DNA from: Pseudidiomarina donghaiensis | GTDB lineage: Bacteria > Pseudomonadota > Gammaproteobacteria > Enterobacterales > Alteromonadaceae | DNA length: 64,000 nucleotides | Assembly: GCF_900116895.1 (NCBI RefSeq) | Contig: NZ_FPCF01000001.1 | Location: forward strand, 744,001 to 808,000 | Direction of reading: 5' to 3' | Shown here: positions 46,898-55,657 of the stretch, one piece after another | Layout: every line of letters begins with the position of its first letter | Position numbering within the stretch: position 1 is the first letter of the stretch | Notes under the pieces: generated by a model | Database searches by the model: none | What the model saw: only the letters and a program-made list of their open reading frames with translations | Told to the model about the DNA's origin: nothing | Position numbers and translations under genes: made by a program

Positions 46898-48192
46898 GAA
46901 CCTTCCTCCAAGCGAATACTCACGGCGCGCGCGTGGGCGCGAAGGCCTTCAGTTTCGGCCAAGGTAATAATGGCGTCGGCAAGCTCGCTCAAGCCGGCTT
47001 TGCTGACCTGTTGCGTGGTGAAGCGACGATAGAAATCAAGCAAACCTAAGCTGCTGTAATTGCGCGCAAAGCCATAGGTTGGCAGCACGTGATTGGTGCC
47101 CGTGGCGTAATCACCGCCAGACTCTGGCGTAAAGTGGCCAATAAATACCGAGCCGGCAAGGTTCACTTGTTCAACCGCTTCGTCGGCTTTATCAAACTGC
47201 AACGACAAGTGTTCTGGCGCATAACGTTGACTAATGGCAAAGGCTTCGGCTAAGTCACGGGTTTGAATCAGCGCACTAGACGCCAAGGCTTGGCGAGCGG
47301 TTGCGGCGCGCGGCAAAATAGCCAGTTGCTGCTCAATCGCTTCGGCTGTTGCCTGAAGCAGTTTTGCACTTGGGCTCAATAAAATAACCTGCGAATCAAC
47401 CCCGTGCTCGGCTTGCGAAAGCAAGTCGGCTGCAACAAAGCTTGGATTAGCGCTGTCATCAGCAATCACGAGTAACTCCGATGGGCCTGCGGGCATATCG
47501 ATAGCTGGGCCCCCTGGCAACTGCGCAACTTGTTGTTTCGCGGCTGTGACATAGCTATTGCCTGGACCATAAATTTTCGCAACCGGCGCAATAGACTCCG
47601 TGCCAAGCGCAAGCGCCGCAATAGCTTGCGCACCACCGCAGCGATACACCTCAGTGATGCCACATTTTTGTGCAACATACATAAGCGCTGGGCTCAGTTC
47701 GCCATTTTTGTCCGGCGGGCTAACTAACACGCGGCGCGGGTTATTCGCTATTTGAGCGGGCACACCTAACATCAGCGCGGTTGACGGTAACACCGCGGTG
47801 CCGCCTGGAATGTACAACCCAACCGCATCTAAAGGGGCAAAGCGTTGCGTACACACCACCCCGGGCGCCGTTTCTACAGTAATGTCCTTCGGTTTTTGGG
47901 CCTGGTGAAACGCCGCAATGGTGCTATAGGCTTTATCAATGGCCGCACGAACACTAGGTTCAAGTTTGGCTGCCTGTTCGGCGATTTCCTCGGCGCTATA
48001 ACGTAACTTCCGCAGCGATTCGCAATCGAACTGTTGAGTGTATTGCAGCACTGCCGCATCACCATTTTGGGCAACGGCGTCAATAATGGCCGCAACTTGT
48101 TGCTGTAAGCTCGCCGACTGCGCTTGGGCAGGGCGTGCAAGCAACTGCTGTTGCTCAATCGAGCTTAATAAATTCCATTGCTTAATACGCAC
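46894..48192 (-). CDS. hisD: Histidinol dehydrogenase
   Basis: A 432-residue zinc enzyme that oxidises histidinol to histidine in two NAD+ steps. Conserved blocks are GLYIPGGTAVLPSTALM, IYGPGNSYVTAAKQ, DMPAGPSELLVIAD, LLSQAEHGVDSQ and GTNHVLPTYGFAR. It follows hisG by 3 nt and overlaps hisC by 4 nt. Confidence 0.97.
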   Translation of the reverse strand: MRIKQWNLLSSIEQQQLLARPAQAQSASLQQQVAAIIDAVAQNGDAAVLQYTQQFDCESLRKLRYSAEEIAEQAAKLEPSVRAAIDKAYSTIAAFHQAQKPKDITVETAPGVVCTQRFAPLDAVGLYIPGGTAVLPSTALMLGVPAQIANNPRRVLVSPPDKNGELSPALMYVAQKCGITEVYRCGGAQAIAALALGTESIAPVAKIYGPGNSYVTAAKQQVAQLPGGPAIDMPAGPSELLVIADDSANPSFVAADLLSQAEHGVDSQVILLSPSAKLLQATAEAIEQQLAILPRAATARQALASSALIQTRDLAEAFAISQRYAPEHLSLQFDKADEAVEQVNLAGSVFIGHFTPESGGDYATGTNHVLPTYGFARNYSSLGLLDFYRRFTTQQVSKAGLSELADAIITLAETEGLRAHARAVSIRLEEGS

Positions 48193-48195
48193 GGT

Positions 48196-49104
48196 TTACC
48201 CCATCATTTTTTCAATTGGCATCACCAGAATTGAACTACAACCAATCGCTTTTAACTGCTCCATGGTTTCCCAAAATAACTTTTCGGTACTGACAACGTG
48301 CACTGCGACAAGCTCCTCAGTGTGGCTGAGCGGAAGTATAGTTGGGCGTTCAGCGCCTGGCAGCAGTTCAACCACTTGCTCAAGTTGACTCACCGGGGCG
48401 TGTAGCATGATGTACTTGCTTTCACGGGCCATTTGCACCCCATCAATACGCGGCAGCAATTGATCGATAATGGCTTGTTTTGCAGCGCTCAGTGGTTCTG
48501 GGCGCTGTATCAGCTGCGCTTGCGAGCGGAATATGACTTCTTTTTCTACCAAACCATTCGCCTCTAACGTGGCGCCAGTAGATACCAGATCACAAACTGC
48601 GTCGGCAAGGCCAGCCCGCGGTGCAACTTCAACACTGCCAGTTAATATGGCGTTGCTCGCGTTTACACCTTGTTGCTTTAAGTAGTTTTGCAATAAATAT
48701 GGGTAGGTGGTGGCAATGCGTTTGCCTTCTAAATCTTGCACACCGCGGTAACCTTCTTCTTTAGGCACGGCAATAGACAAACGGCACTGGCCAAAGTCGA
48801 GCGCACGTAAACGCTGCACGCTACAGGCCAAATTTAATGCCTGGCGCTCTAGGCGTACTTCTTCAAGGACGTTTTCGCCTACTAAACCTAAATCGACCAC
48901 GCCATCCATGACCAAGCCCGGAATATCATCATCACGAACTCGCAGTAAGTCGACCGGCTGATTACTGCTGTGCGCCAATAACCGTGCCTCGTGCAAACTA
49001 AACTTAAAACCACAAGCCTGTAGTAATGCGATCGACTCTTTGCTTAAACGCCCTGATTTTTGAATGGCGATAGTTAAACGCTGTGAATTCTTATCAACAA
49101 CCAT
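48196..49104 (-). CDS. hisG: ATP phosphoribosyltransferase
   Basis: HisG commits PRPP and ATP to histidine synthesis and is feedback-inhibited by histidine. The 302-residue long form carries the C-terminal regulatory domain (about residues 225-302, [17 protein letters not shown] onward). Catalytic blocks are [31 protein letters not shown] and [20 protein letters not shown]. It is first in the structural operon, downstream of a leader peptide and attenuator. Confidence 0.97.
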   Translation of the reverse strand: MVVDKNSQRLTIAIQKSGRLSKESIALLQACGFKFSLHEARLLAHSSNQPVDLLRVRDDDIPGLVMDGVVDLGLVGENVLEEVRLERQALNLACSVQRLRALDFGQCRLSIAVPKEEGYRGVQDLEGKRIATTYPYLLQNYLKQQGVNASNAILTGSVEVAPRAGLADAVCDLVSTGATLEANGLVEKEVIFRSQAQLIQRPEPLSAAKQAIIDQLLPRIDGVQMARESKYIMLHAPVSQLEQVVELLPGAERPTILPLSHTEELVAVHVVSTEKLFWETMEQLKAIGCSSILVMPIEKMMG

Positions 49105-49120
49105 AATTTTTTCCCTTAAT

Positions 49121-49154
49121 AAAAAACCCCGCGAAGGGAGCGCCTTGCGGGGTT
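49121..49154 (-). terminator. his operon attenuator (rho-independent)
   Basis: On the minus strand the stem is AACCCCGCAAGG / CCCTTCGCGGGGTT around a CGCT loop, followed by a run of T. It sits between the His-rich leader peptide and hisG, 16 nt before the hisG start codon. This is the arrangement of the classical his attenuator: ribosome stalling at the His codons would favour an alternative fold and read-through. Confidence 0.9.
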
Positions 49155-49214
49155 CATTGATTCTTTAGTGAAGGCAGCCCCAAAACAATTGGTTAGCCTT
49201 CAGTACACACTGGG

Positions 49215-49259
49215 CTAACGTGTTCGATTGTGATGATGGTGATGCCAAGTTGTGTACAT
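49215..49259 (-). CDS. hisL: his operon leader peptide
   Basis: A 14-residue peptide, MYTTWHHHHHNRTR, with five consecutive His codons and a TAG stop. GAGG (minus strand, at 49265-49268) lies 5 nt before the ATG. When charged tRNA-His is scarce the ribosome would stall here, releasing attenuation of hisGDCBHAFI. The ribosome-binding site abuts a dispersed heptamer repeat. Confidence 0.93.
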   Translation of the reverse strand: MYTTWHHHHHNRTR

Positions 49260-49267
49260 TAAAGCCT

Positions 49268-49283
49268 CGTTATTCGTTATTCG
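49268..49283. repeat. Heptamer repeat array, locus 2 (in the his leader)
   Basis: CGTTATTCGTTATTCG is about two units of the TAACGAA heptamer in inverted orientation relative to locus 3 (49442-49497). It falls within the predicted his 5' leader, immediately upstream of the hisL ribosome-binding site. Confidence 0.75.
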
Positions 49284-49298
49284 TGCGCTGCGCTGTTT

Positions 49299-49313
49299 GT
49301 GCGCTTCGCTGTT
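49299..49313. repeat. Left arm of a long-range inverted repeat around the his/yoaA promoter region
   Basis: GTGCGCTTCGCTGTT here is the exact complement of AACAGCGAAGCGCAC at 49503-49517. Neighbouring sequence (GCGCTGCGCTGTTTGT, GGGCTTCGCCC) consists of variants of the same GC-rich unit. Together with inverted heptamer arrays this flanks about 190 nt that include the his promoter. Confidence 0.75.
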
Positions 49314-49350
49314 CGTACGGGCTTCGCCCTGTTCGTTTAATATGTCGGTA

Positions 49351-49378
49351 ATTGTATAGTGTTAAGTATTGCTGTCAA
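49351..49378 (-). promoter_or_regulatory. his operon promoter
   Basis: On the minus strand TTGACA (49373-49378) and TACAAT (49351-49356) are separated by 16 nt. Transcription would begin near 49344, giving a leader of about 85 nt before hisL and about 240 nt before hisG. The -35 is a perfect match to the sigma70 consensus. Confidence 0.75.
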
Positions 49379-49441
49379 CTTTGGTTTGTATGGCTTTTTA
49401 AATTTCCTGTATCAAGTTGTATAGCTTATTTGGTTTTGTAG

Positions 49442-49497
49442 TAACGAGTAACAAATAACAAATAACAAATAACGAATAACGAATAACGAGTAACGAC
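49442..49497. repeat. Tandem heptamer array TAACRAA x 8, locus 3
   Basis: Eight consecutive 7-bp units: TAACGAG, TAACAAA three times, TAACGAA twice, TAACGAG, TAACGAC. It lies 58 nt before the nearest possible yoaA start and is the longest array of this family in the window. A 7-bp period keeps no reading frame and no gene is seen in it. Confidence 0.9.
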
Positions 49498-49502
49498 TAA
49501 CC

Positions 49503-49517
49503 AACAGCGAAGCGCAC
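49503..49517. repeat. Right arm of the long-range inverted repeat
   Basis: AACAGCGAAGCGCAC, the exact reverse complement of 49299-49313. It is followed by further related GC-rich units (ACGAACAGCACAGCGGACGA) that reach almost to the yoaA start region. Confidence 0.75.
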
Positions 49518-49593
49518 GAACCACGAACAGCACAGCGGACGAATCACGAATTTCATGTTAAAGTTCTGGAATCATTTAGAGCAAACACAATTC

Positions 49594-51531
49594 ATGTCAA
49601 AAGTTACCTCACAATTTCAAGCCGATGGCGTACTTGCGCGCACATTGACTGGCTTTCGCGCGCGGCCGTCGCAAACGACAATGGCCGAAGCGGTGGAACG
49701 TGCGCTGGCGCAGAAGTCGCAACTAGTGGTTGAGGCTGAAACCGGTACGGGCAAAACCTTTGCGTACTTGGTTCCGGTGCTATTAAGTGGCGGTAAAGCC
49801 ATTGTTTCTACTGGTACGAAAGCACTGCAAGAGCAGTTGTTTCACCGAGATTTACCAGCGCTACGAGACGCCTTGGCGCCACGAAAAATGGTCGCATTGT
49901 TGAAGGGGCGCGCTAATTACTTGTGTCTTCATCGTATGAATCAGGCGGTGGCGCATAGTGGTGAGCTAAGTAAAGAGCAGCAAAGTCAGTTAGTCGAAGT
50001 GAGAAAATGGGCGCAGCGAACCGATGACGGTGATGTAGGTGCACTGAATATTTTGCAAGAAGATGCTGCTATTTTGCCGCAAGTGACAAGTACCGTGGAT
50101 AATTGTTTGGGGCGTGATTGCCCAGACTACGATGCGTGTTATTTGGTGAAGGCGCGCAAAAAAGCGATGGATGCCGATTTGGTGGTGGTAAATCATCATT
50201 TGTTTTTTGCCGACATGGCATTGAAAGATGTTGGCTTTGGTGAGCTAGTGCCGCAAGCCGATGCGGTGATATTTGACGAAGCGCACCAACTGCCCGATAT
50301 AGCTAGCCAATATTTTGGCGAAGCGGTTTCAAGTCGTCAGCTGCAAGAGCTGGCGCACGAACTTAAGGTATTGTACCTCACCGAGTTAAAAGACTTACGA
50401 CAGCTTGATAAAGCAGCCGACAAGTTATTAGGCAGCCTCAAAGATTGGCGCTTGGTATTTCCCAATGACCCCATGCGCGGCAACTGGCGCGATTTTTCCA
50501 AACAGCCAGCGGTGCAGTTGGCGGCAAATGTGGTGGCCGAACATTTAGAGTTTTTGCGCGAGGTGTGTAAAAGCGCGTTGGGGCGCCATCAAGATCTTGA
50601 TAATGCCTATGAGCGGTGCGTGCAATTTTTACATAAATGGCAGCAGCTTCAAGATGTTAGCCGCACTGGCTTCAGCTTTTGGTTTGAAACCACCGTACGC
50701 CAAGTCACGCTGCATCAAACGCCGCTGAGCGTTGCCGATAAATTCGGTGGTTATTTGCAGCGCAGCGACATGGCGTGGGTTTTTACCTCGGCGACATTGG
50801 CGGTCGGTGAAGACTTTAGTCATTTTACCGAGCAGTTAGGTATAGAGCAGGCTGAGAGCTTGTGCTTACCCAGCCCCTTTAATTTTAACGAGCAAGCATT
50901 GTTGTGTTTGCCTCGCTATTTGCCGCAACCGCACGAACGTGACATGCCGTCGGCACTGCTTGAAGTGGTGTGTGAGGTGCTAGAACACAATGAAACCGGC
51001 GGTACCTTTGTATTGTTTACCAGTCACCGAATGCTGCAGATGATCGCTAAACTTTTGGTGAATCGCACCGATCGCCCGTTACTGGTGCAGGGCAGTACCA
51101 GCAAACGTGACTTGCTTGAGCAATTTATTGCTGCCGGTAACGGCATTTTGCTAGGTACCTCATCCTTTTGGGAAGGGGTGGACGTACGAGGTGATGCGCT
51201 GCGCTGCGTGATCATTGATAAACTGCCGTTTGCCAGCCCAGACGACCCATTGTTGCAGGCGCGCGTGGAAGATTGCCGACTGCGTGGCATCGACCCCTTT
51301 GCTCAGGTACAATTGCCGCAAGCGGTTATTGCTTTGAAGCAAGGAGCTGGCCGGCTTATACGCGATGCCGACGATCGCGGTGTATTAATTGTGTGCGATC
51401 AACGCTTAGTGACGAAGCCTTATGGTGGAATTTTTCTGACCAGTTTGCCGGCCATGCGGCGCACACGCAGTTTAGACGTTGCCCTCGAATTTCTTGATAG
51501 TTTGGAACGTACACAGGAGCCTACAGAGTGA
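49594..51531 (+). CDS. yoaA: YoaA-type ATP-dependent DNA helicase (DinG family)
   Basis: A 645-residue XPD/DinG-family helicase from ATG 49594; an in-frame ATG at 49555 would add 13 residues, and neither has a strong ribosome-binding site. Walker A is EAETGTGKTFAYL, box II is FDEAHQLPD, and the iron-sulfur cluster cysteines are in NYLCLHRM and NCLGRDCPDYDACYLV. The C-terminal helicase blocks are LLGTSSFWEGVDVRGD and QGAGRLIRDADDRG. YoaA acts in DNA repair with the HolC (chi) clamp-loader subunit in Escherichia coli. It overlaps tsaB by 4 nt. Confidence 0.93.
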   Translation: MSKVTSQFQADGVLARTLTGFRARPSQTTMAEAVERALAQKSQLVVEAETGTGKTFAYLVPVLLSGGKAIVSTGTKALQEQLFHRDLPALRDALAPRKMVALLKGRANYLCLHRMNQAVAHSGELSKEQQSQLVEVRKWAQRTDDGDVGALNILQEDAAILPQVTSTVDNCLGRDCPDYDACYLVKARKKAMDADLVVVNHHLFFADMALKDVGFGELVPQADAVIFDEAHQLPDIASQYFGEAVSSRQLQELAHELKVLYLTELKDLRQLDKAADKLLGSLKDWRLVFPNDPMRGNWRDFSKQPAVQLAANVVAEHLEFLREVCKSALGRHQDLDNAYERCVQFLHKWQQLQDVSRTGFSFWFETTVRQVTLHQTPLSVADKFGGYLQRSDMAWVFTSATLAVGEDFSHFTEQLGIEQAESLCLPSPFNFNEQALLCLPRYLPQPHERDMPSALLEVVCEVLEHNETGGTFVLFTSHRMLQMIAKLLVNRTDRPLLVQGSTSKRDLLEQFIAAGNGILLGTSSFWEGVDVRGDALRCVIIDKLPFASPDDPLLQARVEDCRLRGIDPFAQVQLPQAVIALKQGAGRLIRDADDRGVLIVCDQRLVTKPYGGIFLTSLPAMRRTRSLDVALEFLDSLERTQEPTE

Positions 51532-52223
51532 AATTAGCGGCTGTTTTAGCCATTGATACGTCAACTGAGCAATGCTCGGTCGCCTTGAAAGTTGGCGAGC
51601 GTACAGTCACGCGTGCTGCGATAACGCCGCGTGAACATTCACAGCGTATTTTAGGTTTTGTACAAGAAGTACTTGCCGAGCAGCAAATTAGCTTAGCTGA
51701 TATTGACGCTCTGGTGGTCGGGCATGGCCCAGGCAGCTTCACCGGCGTGCGCATTGGGGTGTCGGTGGCACAAGGCTTAGCGTTTAGCCATGACATTCCA
51801 GTCATTGCCGTGAGTACTTTGGCGGCGTTGGCGCAGCAAGCAATTCGTTTGCACCATGCCGAAACTGTGGTTAGCGCTATTGATGCCCGTATGCAGGAAA
51901 TATATGTGGCGCCATTTAGTAACCACAATGGCTTTGCAACAGCGTTTGGCGAGCCGCACATGGCGCCTTTAGAAAATATTACTCAGCAGCCATGGTGGCC
52001 TGCGCTAACGGGCACTGTTGTTGGTGCCGGTACGGGTTGGCAAGCTTATGGCGATGCATTAAACCCAGGCAATGTCGTTGCTGTGCTAGATGATGTCACC
52101 TTACCGCTAGCTGAAGACATGTTAGAGTGGGCACTGGCTCATGGCGAACCAGTTGCCGCAGAAAAATTAGAGCCGTTGTACGTGCGCAACGAAGTTGCTT
52201 GGAAAAAACTGCCTGGGCGATAA
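51528..52223 (+). CDS. tsaB: tRNA threonylcarbamoyladenosine biosynthesis protein TsaB
   Basis: A 231-residue ASKHA-fold protein that partners TsaD in forming t6A37 on tRNAs reading ANN codons. Blocks are LAIDTSTEQCSVAL, VVGHGPGSFTGVRIGVSVAQGLA and VVSAIDARMQEIYV. It starts at a GTG that overlaps the yoaA stop, after CAGGAG. The yoaA-tsaB-slp order is conserved in Gammaproteobacteria. Confidence 0.95.
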   Translation: MKLAAVLAIDTSTEQCSVALKVGERTVTRAAITPREHSQRILGFVQEVLAEQQISLADIDALVVGHGPGSFTGVRIGVSVAQGLAFSHDIPVIAVSTLAALAQQAIRLHHAETVVSAIDARMQEIYVAPFSNHNGFATAFGEPHMAPLENITQQPWWPALTGTVVGAGTGWQAYGDALNPGNVVAVLDDVTLPLAEDMLEWALAHGEPVAAEKLEPLYVRNEVAWKKLPGR

Positions 52224-52367
52224 GTTTGGGCGGTCAGTACGAGCGGTAAGTTCGGGTGTAAATCACAATGAATAATTCCGCAGCGGGAACTTACTAGGCA
52301 ATTTGGCGATCTAAAGTCTATATTTTCAACATGACCTTCGTTGTTGTGGTCTTAAGAGGTAGTGGTT

Positions 52368-52949
52368 ATGAAAGCATGGATAAAACACTCAGCAATTGTT
52401 GTCGCGGCGCTTTCCTTAGCGGCGTGTTCAGCGGTGCCCGATAGATTGCAAGTAGCCAATGAAGACGCTCTTGTTGCCTACGAGATGGTGCTTGAAGCAC
52501 CGAACGCCAACAACGGTGAAACCGCACGCTGGGGCGGTGTCATTGCTGAGGTGAGAAACTCAGATTCAGGTACCGTTATTGAGGTGGTTAACTTTCCGCT
52601 CAATTCGTGGGGGCGCCCAGTGCCAGGCGAGCAAAGTTCTGGCCGGTTTCGTGCCACGTTAAATGGCTTTGTTGACCCTATGGTATACACCCAAGGTAGC
52701 GAAGTCACCTTTACCGGAACTGTGGCTGGCGTAGAAAAGGGCACCATTGGCGAGTATAACTACTTGTTTCCGCTGCTCAATGTGTCTGCTAAGTATTTAT
52801 GGCCTGAGCGCAAAGAAAAAGCGCAAATGGAAGTGAATTATGATGCCTTATGGTATCGCCATTATTATTACACGCGGCCGTTTTACCCAAGCCCTGTATA
52901 TATTCCGGGCCCGGTAATGAAAGAACAGCCGAAACAAGGCAATAACTAA
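52368..52949 (+). CDS. slp: Slp family outer-membrane lipoprotein
   Basis: A 193-residue lipoprotein. ATG 52368 is preferred over GTG 52362 because AAGAGG (52353-52358) is spaced for it. The signal peptide ends with the lipobox LAAC at about residues 18-21. The mature part has the Slp pattern (ARWGGVIAEVRN, GRFRATLNGFVDP, LFPLLNVSAKYLWPE), and the C-terminus is Tyr/Pro-rich. Slp is a starvation-inducible outer-membrane lipoprotein; its function is unclear. Confidence 0.92.
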   Translation: MKAWIKHSAIVVAALSLAACSAVPDRLQVANEDALVAYEMVLEAPNANNGETARWGGVIAEVRNSDSGTVIEVVNFPLNSWGRPVPGEQSSGRFRATLNGFVDPMVYTQGSEVTFTGTVAGVEKGTIGEYNYLFPLLNVSAKYLWPERKEKAQMEVNYDALWYRHYYYTRPFYPSPVYIPGPVMKEQPKQGNN

Positions 52950-52981
52950 TAATAACCAATAAAAACGAAAGCCAAATTAGC

Positions 52982-53893
52982 ATGTTAGATAATACATTGT
53001 TATTTCAACAGGCTCGGCAATGTGCCGAGCCTGTTGCTTTTCAACTGCCGTGGGGTGTTATTCGCGGTTTAGCTTGGGGTAACCCCGAGGGTGAGCCTCT
53101 GTTGGCATTACATGGGTGGCTTGATAATGCGCATAGTTTTGTGCCGCTGGCCGATGCGTTTTTGCAGAGTGAGTTAGCGCAGCGATATCGGCTGATTGCC
53201 ATTGATTGGGCTGGTCACGGGCATAGTGACCACCGTCCGGTCGGCAATTTTTATCCGTTTATGGATTACGTGTATGACCTGTGGTACCTGTGCCAGCAGC
53301 AACAATGGTCGCAGGTAACTATTGTAGCGCATTCTATGGGGGCTTATGTGGCAAACATGTATGCCGGCATAGAGCCGCAACGTGTGACACACCTGCTCGC
53401 CATCGAAGCATTTGGGCTGTTAGCGTCAACCGCTGCAGATACCACCAATGATTTGCGGCAGGGCTTTCAAAGCCGCTGGCAGCAGCAAGATAAAAAACGC
53501 CCGCATTATCGTGATTTGAATACGGCTATTGCAGCGCGCACGCACGCTGGCGATTTTTCGCGTGAACTAGCGGCGCTATTGGTCGCACGCGGCATTGAAC
53601 AACTGGGTGAGCATGACTTTCGCTTTCGCGCTGACGGGCAACTACGCTTAAAGTCACCGGTGCGCTTAACCGCAGAGCAAATAGCCGATGTGTTAAGCCA
53701 TATTACTTGTTCGTTTGATGTGGTACTTGGTAGCGCGGGGCATGAGCGTTTAAAGCAAGCCATCACCGCTTGGCGGCCCTATGTAAAACAGCTGAACGTG
53801 CATGAGTTAGAAGGCGGGCACCATGTGCATATGGAGCAACCAACTGCGATTATTGGGCTATTATCACAGATAACTTGCACGCACAATGGCTAG
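52982..53893 (+). CDS. Alpha/beta hydrolase
   Basis: A 303-residue alpha/beta hydrolase with LALHGWLDNAHSFVPLADAF (oxyanion region), AIDWAGHGHSDHRPVG, nucleophile VAHSMGAYVA (Ser about 118) and catalytic His in EGGHHVHME. This resembles the esterase/epoxide-hydrolase-like proteins that precede fadD in several Alteromonadales. The substrate is not known. It lies 81 nt upstream of fadD, with a FadR-like site between them. Confidence 0.87.
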   Translation: MLDNTLLFQQARQCAEPVAFQLPWGVIRGLAWGNPEGEPLLALHGWLDNAHSFVPLADAFLQSELAQRYRLIAIDWAGHGHSDHRPVGNFYPFMDYVYDLWYLCQQQQWSQVTIVAHSMGAYVANMYAGIEPQRVTHLLAIEAFGLLASTAADTTNDLRQGFQSRWQQQDKKRPHYRDLNTAIAARTHAGDFSRELAALLVARGIEQLGEHDFRFRADGQLRLKSPVRLTAEQIADVLSHITCSFDVVLGSAGHERLKQAITAWRPYVKQLNVHELEGGHHVHMEQPTAIIGLLSQITCTHNG

Positions 53894-53897
53894 GCAA

Positions 53898-53914
53898 CAC
53901 TGGTCGGATATGCG
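53898..53914 (+). promoter_or_regulatory. FadR-like operator upstream of fadD
   Basis: CACTGGTCGGATATGCG matches about 12 of 17 positions of the FadR operator, including ACTGGTCGGA. It lies 60 nt before the fadD start codon. FadR represses fadD in Escherichia coli, and a fadR gene is present in this window at 59895. Confidence 0.6.
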
Positions 53915-53974
53915 ATGATTACGCGTTACAAAAATTAGAATATTTAAATTTATTTGTTCAGGAGCATGAAGCGC

Positions 53975-55654
53975 GTGGATAAAATTTGGCTACAACGTTA
54001 TCCAGCTGGCGTGCCGGAAACGATTGATCCGGACCACTTTAATTCGCTGGTCGATATTTTCGAACAGAGCATCGAAAAATATGGCGATAAAATCGCCTAC
54101 GTCAATATGGATACCGAGCTATCCTTCAATGAATTGGACGCATTGTCACGCCAATTTGCAGCTTATTTACAACAGCAAGGCCTGAAAAAAGGCGATGCCT
54201 TGGCCATTATGATGCCAAATTTGCTGCAGTACCCAATTGCCTTGTTTGGTGCATTGCGTGCCGGTTTAGTGGTGGTGAATGTCAACCCACTGTATACCGC
54301 GCGTGAGTTAAAGCATCAATTGTCAGATTCGAATGCCAAAGCCATTGTTATTTTGGATAACTTTGCTGACACACTGCAAAAAGTTGAAGCAGATGTACCG
54401 GTCAAAAAAGTTATTTTGACGGCCATAGGTGACATGCTGCCGGCGCCGAAGCGCTGGATTGTGAACGCGGTTGTTAAATACGTGAAGAAAATGGTGCCGA
54501 GCTACAAGCTCAACAACACCGAAACCTTCCGTGCAGCGCTTAGCCAAGGGGCTAAAGCTGAGTATCAACGCCCGCAGATGGCTGGTGACGACTTAGCGTT
54601 TTTGCAGTACACCGGCGGTACCACGGGCCTAGCAAAAGGCGCCATGTTATCGCACCGCAATATGGTGGCTAACTTAGAAATGGTGTCTGCCATTGTTGCA
54701 CCACTTGTTGATGACGGCGAAGAAACTATCGTAACGGCATTGCCGCTGTACCATATTTTTGCATTAACAGCGAACTGCTTAACCTTCATGAAGCACGGCG
54801 GGCGTAATATTTTGATTACCAACCCACGTGATATGAAAGCCTTTGTAAAAGAGCTTAGCAAATATCCGTTCTCGATGATTTCTGGCGTAAACACCTTATT
54901 CAATGGCTTGTTACATGCCGAAGGCTTTAAAGATTTGGACTTTTCGAACCTTAAAATTGCTCTGGGCGGCGGTATGGCTGTGCAGCGTTCAGTTGCTGAG
55001 CATTGGGAGCGGGTCACTAAATCACGGTTATTGGAAGGTTACGGCTTAACCGAATGCTCGCCGATTGTTACGGTGAATCCAACAGACATTGAGCATTACA
55101 ATGGCACCATCGGTATTCCTTTGCCGTCAACGGAAGTGCGTATTGTTGACGTTGATTCGGGTGAAGTATTGCCACAAGGCGAAGCGGGCGAACTTCAAGT
55201 GCGCGGCCCTCAAGTCATGGTGGGTTACTTGAACCGTCCGGATGAAACTGAAAAAGTCATGCGCGACGGCGATTGGTTCGCAACCGGTGATATTGGCGTG
55301 ATGGACGAGCAGGGTTTCTTCAAAATTGTCGATCGTAAGAAAGACATGATTTTGGTGTCGGGCTTTAACGTGTATCCGAACGAAATTGAAGACGTGATTG
55401 TTGAGCACCCGAAAGTACTGGAAGCTGCGGCTATTGGTGTTCCACATGACAGTTCGGGCGAAGCCGTGAAAGTGTTTGTGGTGCGCAAAGAGCAGTCATT
55501 AACTGAAAAAGAATTAATTACCTTTGCGCGTGAAAACATGACTGGCTACAAAGTACCTAAGTTTGTTGAGTTTCGCGACGAATTGCCAAAAAGCAACGTC
55601 GGTAAAATACTTCGCCGCGAGCTGCGTGACGAAGAAGAGGCGAAGTCGAAATAA
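53975..55654 (+). CDS. fadD: Long-chain acyl-CoA synthetase
   Basis: About 559 residues from GTG 53975, which is spaced correctly from CAGGAG (53959-53964) and matches the MKKVWLNRYP start of Escherichia coli FadD; an ATG at 53966 almost touches that site. ATP/AMP motif [14 protein letters not shown] and FACS motif [26 protein letters not shown] are present. It activates imported fatty acids at the inner membrane, feeding FadE. rnd follows after 3 nt. Confidence 0.96.
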   Translation: MDKIWLQRYPAGVPETIDPDHFNSLVDIFEQSIEKYGDKIAYVNMDTELSFNELDALSRQFAAYLQQQGLKKGDALAIMMPNLLQYPIALFGALRAGLVVVNVNPLYTARELKHQLSDSNAKAIVILDNFADTLQKVEADVPVKKVILTAIGDMLPAPKRWIVNAVVKYVKKMVPSYKLNNTETFRAALSQGAKAEYQRPQMAGDDLAFLQYTGGTTGLAKGAMLSHRNMVANLEMVSAIVAPLVDDGEETIVTALPLYHIFALTANCLTFMKHGGRNILITNPRDMKAFVKELSKYPFSMISGVNTLFNGLLHAEGFKDLDFSNLKIALGGGMAVQRSVAEHWERVTKSRLLEGYGLTECSPIVTVNPTDIEHYNGTIGIPLPSTEVRIVDVDSGEVLPQGEAGELQVRGPQVMVGYLNRPDETEKVMRDGDWFATGDIGVMDEQGFFKIVDRKKDMILVSGFNVYPNEIEDVIVEHPKVLEAAAIGVPHDSSGEAVKVFVVRKEQSLTEKELITFARENMTGYKVPKFVEFRDELPKSNVGKILRRELRDEEEAKSK

Positions 55655-55657
55655 CAC

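Noticed and set aside
49442-49497. CRISPR array
   Set aside because: The units are 7 bp and contiguous, with no spacers and no cas genes nearby.
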